From the NCBI GenBank assembly GCA_025175895.1, contig CM045989.1, positions 133,747,272 to 133,811,271 on the forward strand: a stretch of DNA of 64,000 nt, given 5' to 3'. Numbering within the stretch: position 1 is the stretch's first letter; each line of letters opens with the position of its first letter. The translations under genes and the position numbers were made by a program. Of the stretch, positions 58,506 to 64,000 are shown in pieces. This DNA comes from Wurfbainia villosa (Eukaryota; Streptophyta; Magnoliopsida; Zingiberales; Zingiberaceae). The notes beneath the pieces are model-generated. The model saw only the letters and a program-made list of their open reading frames with translations. It ran no database searches and had not been told where the DNA came from.

Positions 58506-60268
58506 TTAACGTGAATCAATCACGCTCTTAGAAACCCAAAACCTATTTGAGCTCCTAGGGTTAATTAGGTATTCCTTAGGAATGACTTCCCTAGATACCC
58601 TCCTAATGACCCTCCTAGACTTGGTAGCCTTGATCATTGTGGTCTTGCCATGATTAACCTTAGGGATTGCCTCCCTAATAACCTTCTTAGTGGCCACCCT
58701 AGGTTTCCTAAAAACCCTAGCCACTAGGTTTCTTAGTGGTCAACTCTAGGGATAACTTCCCTATTGACCTTGGTCTTTCTAGACCTAGTTAGTGTTCCAT
58801 AATCTAATGGAACACTATGATAAGCCACCTTAGGCTTATGTTTGTGACTAAAACCTTGCTTGCCCTTGGTTGACTTTTGTTCCTTAGGTCTTAGATGTTG
58901 ACTTTGACTTTTGAACCTAGACTTTTGCTCATTTGACCCTTTAACTTGATTTTGTATATTCCTAAGGATCTTTTCTAGTTTCTCAAGTCTTGACCTCAAG
59001 ACTTGGTTTTCTAATTCTAATTGCCCAATTTTAGAGTTTTGATTTAATCCTTGGGCATGGGACTTTATAGGCATATGCCTAGTCCATTTAGGGTTGAGAC
59101 CTAGATGCTCTTGTACCTTTCTAATGGTTTCCCTAGATAAGATTTGTCTAGAATTGTTTGACCTAGGGTTGTCCTTAGGTAAAATATTTCTAGGGACATT
59201 AGTCCCAAATTTCTCCTTCTTCCTAAGGTTGACTTTCTTAGCTCCTAAACAAAAATCCCTATTCCTAGCATGCTCTTTATGATAAATTGCAAGAGAATTA
59301 AAATTTCTAGCATGCTTTTTGACATTTAAACTAGAAGATGCATTACTAAAATATACCTTAGGGTTAGCCTTAGCTCCCCCTACTTGTGATGCTTCTTCTT
59401 GGGTCTTTTTGCTCCCCCTAGGGCATTGGCTTCTATAGTGCCCCTTTTGATGGCACTTGAAGCATACTACGTGTTCCTTGTTTTTGATGGTTGGGGAAAT
59501 GACTTCCTTTGATTTTTCTTGACTTTTAGGTGCCGGAGGAATCTTCTTAACCTTCTTTGGACACTTGCTCTTGTAGTGCCCATACTCCCTACACTTAAAA
59601 CACATTATATGAATTTTATTTGAAATTAGAGTGTTTGAGTTACCTAGGTTAATAGAGACCGGAATTGGATTTTGGGCTTCTTCATCTTGACCGGATGTCG
59701 AAGCTTCTTCTTGGTATTGCTCCGGTGTTGAGGATGGTCTCTCCTCCTCAATCCTAGAAGTGGATGCTTCTTCCACTTCTTCCACCTTTTCCGATTCGGA
59801 TGCTGATTCCCTATCAACTTCCGAATCCTCAAGCTCTTTAGATGATGATATACTTGCTTGAGCTTGAGAGGGTGAGCACTCTTCTTCTTCTTCTTCTTCT
59901 TGGATTGATGATGAATTTTCATGAAGCTTGGCCAAATCGCTCCATAGCTCCTTGGCATCCATGCACTCACCTAGGCTACACAAAAAGTCATTAGGAATTA
60001 AATCAAAAATGAAATTGATTACCTTCTTGTTTTTCTCAAATCTTTGGAGTTGATCTTCATTCCATTTCTTCTTCTTGAGGAAGCCACCCTTTGGTCCTTT
60101 TGGATATTCGAATCCTTCCATTAATATAGACCATTGCTCAAAATCCTTCATCATCAAAAAATCTTCAATTCTTCTCTTCCAAGAATTGAAGCCTTCTCGT
60201 CCATAGAAAGCATATGGGACCGGCGTATTGATATCCCATCCTAGTTGTTCTTGGACTTCCATCTTCAC
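58506..60268 (-). pseudogene. A2 gag (one frameshift near 58730)
   Basis: Starts MKMEVQEQLGWDINTPVP at 60268 and stays open for 511 codons: N-terminal gag domain, acidic linker, two intact knuckles (CFKCREYGHYKSKC and CFKCHQKGHYRSQC), basic region. A frameshift near 58725-58735 moves the last part (KPRVATKKV to RFWVSKSVIDSR, 58724-58506) into another frame. Both knuckles keep all Cys and His, so an RNA-binding Gag lacking only the C-terminal basic tail could still form. Confidence 0.88.
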
Positions 60269-60316
60269 CCTCTAGCTTCTTTAGCTCGCGGCGGTTAGTC
60301 CGTAGAAGAGCCTCGG

Positions 60317-60328
60317 GCTTTGATACCA
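60317..60328 (-). other. Primer binding site of A2
   Basis: The minus strand reads TGGTATCAAAGC, one base from the initiator tRNA-Met site, two bases from the LTR. Confidence 0.88.
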
Positions 60329-60330
60329 CT

Positions 60331-62412
60331 TGTTGGAGATTTGAGGCCGCTAGAGGGGGGGGGGGTGAATAGCAATGTGCTCGTTCGATGATGGAATTCA
60401 TTGTGTTTGTCTCTACAATTTCGTTAGCGCAGCGGAAATAGAAATAATACAATAATGAAACAAAACAAACACAACTCACAACACGAGATATAACATGGTT
60501 CGAAACCGAATGGTTCCTACTCCACAGATCGAGCTCTAAAGAGTTCTAGTGATGCACACACACTCACTAATCACAAATAACTCCTTCTCGACACAAGTCG
60601 GAGGTGGAGAAACCTCGTACAAGGATTACACTAAGGCTACGTTTGGTACGGGGTAATGTAATCAACCTTGTAATGTAATCAAGTTTGTAATATAATGTAA
60701 TGTAATGTGTATTACATTACTATATTTGGTTAGCGATTGCTGTGTAATCTTTGATTACAAAAGTGATTACATTCGTTTGTTTGATGTCCATATTTGTTAT
60801 AAGGAATATAATTCATATTATTATAAAATGACAAAAATACCCTTATAAGGTTGTCGTCGATCGCCGGTGGACACCGGTCGATCGTCGCCCGGTCGTCGAT
60901 CGTCGGCCGCCACGTCGATTTGGCCGGTCGATCGTCACGATCGATCGCCGGTCGTCGCTCGGTCGGCCGTGCATCGGCCGAAGCAATGAGAAAAATAAAA
61001 GAAAGATATATTTGTAATGATAAATATTGAGTCCGTAATGTAATCAAATTACATAGCTTTTCCTTCGTAATCGAGATTACGGATCTTGGTTCTTATTTTG
61101 TAATGCGATTACATTACATTACACCTTTGAAATGTTACCAAACAAAGTAAATCATCTTGTAATGTAATCCTGATTACATTACAAGCCTGATTACCCCGTA
61201 CCAAACGTAGCCTAAGTAATACAAATGATACAAGCTAATACAAGTAAGAAATACAATGCAAGTAAAGAAAAACACTTTACAAGAGCACTTTGGTTGCTTG
61301 ATCTTTGGTTGCCTTGGACTAGCCTTGAAGGACTGGAAGAGCACCAACTATTCCCCTTCAAATCGCCCAAGAAAATCCTTGTTTTGAGCCTTCCATGAAC
61401 AACTGCTTTTATCCTTCATCGGGCTGGATTTTCGCCTGGCAGTCGACTGCCAATACTGTAGCTGTGAGACAATGACTCAATCCACGTTGGACAAGTTCCA
61501 ACGAATCTCTTGGTATCAACATTGGCGATCGCCGCGCGAAGCCGTGCCCGATCGGCTCACGGGCGTTCTTTCGTGGCGAACCATCGATCGTGATCGTCCA
61601 TGGCGATCAACGATCAGCCAGCAATCATTGCCCGGCACATTTTAGCCGACTCACGGCAGTCGAACCGGTCATAATGTCAGTCGACTGCCAACCTCAAAGA
61701 TGTGGTTTTAACCCAAGTATGGTGTCCCCATACTTGCTAGACCACCCTTAGCCTAGACCTAAGCCTTCTAGCCACCTCCATCAGCCTTACGCCTCTCGGA
61801 TCCCTCCAAGTCATCCATGACTTGTTCATCCATTGTGCTAGCCTGCAGGTGCTTCCATCGGCTATATCATGCTAACGGTGTTTACACCGCCAAGGCACAT
61901 TGGACTTACGCCGCCAAGACTCCGCTTGGACTTTACGCTGCCAACTATTGGACTTATGCTGCCAAGACTCCACCTTTGGACTTTACGCTGCCAATATCAA
62001 ACCATTTGGACTTCTCAAATGCCAAGACTCAAGCTTGGACTTTCCCTTGCCAACCCATGTTGAACTTTCCATGCCAAGACCCATGCTTGGACTTCCCTTG
62101 TGCAAAGTACTCAAGACTTAGACTTTCCCAAATGCCAAGTGTCCCACTTGGATTTTCCATGCCAAGCACCCATGACTTGGACTTTACCTTGCCAAGACCC
62201 ATGCTTGGACTTTACCATAATCACATGGTCAACCCTAGTCAACTATCAAAGTCTCCCTCGAGTCAAACTCGAGTCTGGTCAATTATAACCTGGGTTGATT
62301 GTATAAACAATCTCCCCAAAACATCAACCGACATCAATGTCAAACCACTTTGTCAAACATCAAAACATCACTCGAGTCTGGTCAATCATGACCTGGGCCG
62401 ATTGCACCAACA
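60331..62412 (-). mobile_element. 5' LTR of A2 (2082 bp with MITE; about 1.5 kb without)
   Basis: Starts TGTTGGAGATTTG and ends CACCAACA on +. Interrupted by the MITE at 60635-61212. The tract at about 61430-61660 differs strongly from the matching part of the left LTR. Confidence 0.92.
60635..61212. mobile_element. PIF/Harbinger (Tourist-like) MITE, 578 bp, duplication TAA
   Basis: Terminal inverted repeats begin GGCTACGTTTGGTACGGGGT and match for at least 23 bp at both ends. TAA is at 60632-60634 and 61213-61215. A TAA duplication and GGC start fit PIF/Harbinger MITEs. The interior repeats GTAATGTAATC near both ends and has a CGATCG/GTCGTCG-rich centre (60850-60980). Empty-site sequence is visible in the left LTR near 55420-55430. 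Confidence 0.92.
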
Positions 62413-62417
62413 ATATC

Positions 62418-62764
62418 AAAATAAAGTTGTTACCGATCAAGATGGAGTGCCGAGTTGTCGCCGACGCTGGAGAAGGAGGCCGTAGGCCGGAGGGCGGAGG
62501 CCGGAGGCCAAAGGACCGAGCTATCGCCGGTGCTGGAGAAGGAGGGCGGAGGGCGGAGCTGTCGTCGAAGCCGATCGCGGGAGATAAGCACCGAGAAGAA
62601 GTCGATTGCACGCGAGAGGAAGCTAGGGGACGGGACCATAGCTGGTCACCGGAGCTGGTCGCTGGAGAGTCACGAGGAGAATCGTCGGAGAGCAGAATCG
62701 CCGGAAGAGATGAGAAGTCGCGCGGAGAAAATGGGAGAATCGGCGCGGGCTAGGGTTTTTTTTG
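62418..62764 (-). mobile_element. GC-rich leader region of the CACTA element
   Basis: On the minus strand this is a C/T- and CG-rich stretch between the subterminal repeats and the transposase start. It contains two related units (GCTGGAGAAGGAGGCCGTAG and GCTGGAGAAGGAGGGCGGAG on +). Probably the transcribed leader of the CACTA genes. Open frames here are composition effects. Confidence 0.55.
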
Positions 62765-63329
62765 CATATATTAGCGACGAAATATGATTTATTCGTCGCT
62801 AATGTTTATTATATTTGCGACAAAAATTTAATAATTTGTCGCTAATATTGATCATCAGTCGACTAGTGGGATTTACGACTCGACTGGCAGTAATTTGGCC
62901 GCAGGTACAGAATCGAGTTAACTCGACTGGCGCCTCCACTGAATTGTTTGTGACGAAATTTAAATATATCGTCGCTAATGTTCAATCGACTGGCGGGATT
63001 GACGACTCAACTTCCTGACATTTGGTCGTCCACAGAATTCAGTTTACTTGACTAGCGGCTCGACTGAATAATTTGCGATGAAATATTAAATTTCGTCGCT
63101 AAATAATTTACGATGAATATATATTTATTCGTCGCTAATAACATTTTATGATGAATATTTTTATATCGTCGTTAATATATACTATATTGGCGACGAAATT
63201 TTATTGTTTCGTCGCAAATATAAAATTATTTGCGACAATTGATAAATTCACTGTAAATATCTAGTGTTAGCGACGAATAACTAATTCGTCGCTAATATTT
63301 CGTCGCTATTTTCCATTTTTCTTGTAGTG
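62765..63329. repeat. Right terminal and subterminal repeats of the CACTA element
   Basis: Many copies of TTAGCGACGAAA and TTCGTCGCTAA up to the TIR. Islands of GTCGACTAG / GACTCGACTGG occur at 62855-62940 and 62990-63075, mirroring the left end. Confidence 0.88.
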
Positions 63330-63332
63330 AAT

Positions 63333-64000
63333 TCATATAGTGCTTTCACTACAGGGTATGAGGCAATATTTGTTGATCTTTATTACTTTTATGGTAGATC
63401 AATCTAGGTATTTTAACAGCTACTCGACTCCACTTTTCTGTATCTTTCAATTCTTACATTCTTCATATTTTAGTATGCTTTGATTAGTTTAGTTGCTTGT
63501 TGCAGCTCATTTTTGTCATTATTGTTCTACCATGCCTTCTATTAGGATACTTTGGTCAGGGTGTATTCCTTACAGAAAATTTTACTGAAACTCAGCAGGT
63601 CTTCTTTTCATCCATTCTGAGTAACCTAGATTGTATCTATGTGTTATTATATTTTTTAATGTTAGAATAACTTAACTATCTAATTATTTTCGGAAATTTA
63701 CCAAACACATCTCCTAAAGTTCGGAAATGTCCAAAAAGCGTAGCATGGTTTCAGATTTACCAAATCGCGTACCTAATTCCCCTTTTGCCCCTCCCACCAA
63801 ACAGACCTGCAATTTAATGATGAGAGAGAATTTTCATGCATCCGAGCCACTACTGGAAATTTCGAACCATCTAAACATGGTGCTGGGAATTCAAATCCCA
63901 GCACCACCTTTTTTTTTATCTGATTTCTAATTTATATCGGTCTGATTTCTAAAATATTACTGTGAATACCTAATAAAACCTTAAATATCAAAAATTTTGG
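63333..64000. other. Flanking sequence right of the CACTA element
   Basis: Continues the sequence at 48545. T-rich, intron-like to about 63660; after that nothing recognised. No coding region supported. Confidence 0.5.

Larger units (their letters stand above)
55127..62412 (-). mobile_element. Gag-only Copia-type element A2, duplication ATATC
   Basis: Same plan as A1: two LTRs, primer site, gag, a pol-less internal stretch and a polypurine tract. ATATC is at 55122-55126 and 62413-62417. It inserted into the CACTA element and carries a MITE in its right LTR. LTR start TGTTGGAG is kept on the right and mutated to TATTGGAG on the left. Confidence 0.94.
48549..63329 (-). mobile_element. CACTA (En/Spm) transposon, about 7.5 kb without nested element, duplication AAT
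   Basis: Ends CACTACAAGAAAAATGG (48549-48565) and its exact inverse (63313-63329), flanked by AAT at 48546-48548 and 63330-63332. CACTA ends with a 3-bp duplication define the superfamily. Long subterminal regions repeat GCGACGAA and its complement. It carries a Transposase_24-type gene and a TNP2-type transposase, both on minus, and is interrupted by element A2 at 55127-62412. Both genes are broken, so it is non-autonomous now, though the ends look usable. Confidence 0.95.

Noticed and set aside
62337..62787. Open frames on both strands in the GC-rich CACTA leader
   Set aside because: Overlapping frames in all directions with arginine- or proline-rich low complexity; no homology recognised.

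Overview
This is nuclear DNA of a flowering plant, probably a monocot with a repeat-rich genome. The evidence is plant LTR retrotransposons primed by initiator tRNA-Met, an En/Spm (CACTA) transposon, an Au-like SINE and one intact plant-type universal stress protein gene. I cannot name the species. Nothing looks organellar, bacterial or viral.

The only intact host gene is the PHOS32-like universal stress protein at 23742-24563 (+). Two other host-derived stretches are broken: 45738-46035 matches part of 3-isopropylmalate dehydrogenase and 46076-47811 matches cytosolic asparaginyl-tRNA synthetase. Both are on the + strand, still carry introns, and lie directly behind a transposon-like repeat and GC-rich leader (44357-45737), so they look like captured gene fragments.

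Layout. 1-3827: a truncated gag-bearing Sirevirus-like Copia element (A0) inserted in an oppositely oriented related LTR. 3828-20175: a decayed Athila-type Gypsy element split by Copia element B (4776-17913, duplication AAGGT). The left LTR of B was hit by a LINE (5891-9706), the LINE by a solo LTR (6775-8652, duplication TGGAG), and that LTR by a hAT MITE (6861-7566, duplication CTCACGAG). A TRIM (11593-12302, duplication ATATA) sits in the reverse transcriptase region of B. 20190-23205: a truncated Tat-type Gypsy element with an antisense extra ORF. 23206-27606: host gene and flanks. 27607-32528: Copia element C (duplication ACAAT), whose protease region holds an Au-like SINE attached to an inverted copy of its own target. 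34156-40776: gag-only element A1 (duplication ATCTT). 42644-43058: a tRNA-type SINE. 44357-48548: the captured-gene locus with a solo LTR (46127-47369, duplication ATACG). 48549-63329: a CACTA transposon (duplication AAT) with TNPA-like and TNP2 genes, split by gag-only element A2 (55127-62412, duplication ATATC), which carries a PIF/Harbinger-type MITE in one LTR.

The transposon genes are nearly all broken, and many stops look like CGA-to-TGA changes, as expected from deamination of methylated CpG. Elements A1 and A2 keep only gag and would need another element's polymerase. LTRs of several families carry arrays of the palindrome CAGTCGACTG where the U3 promoter should lie; this tract differs strongly between the two LTRs of one element. 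The strongest candidates for something undescribed are the two-gene captured locus, the SINE fold-back insertion and the palindrome arrays.
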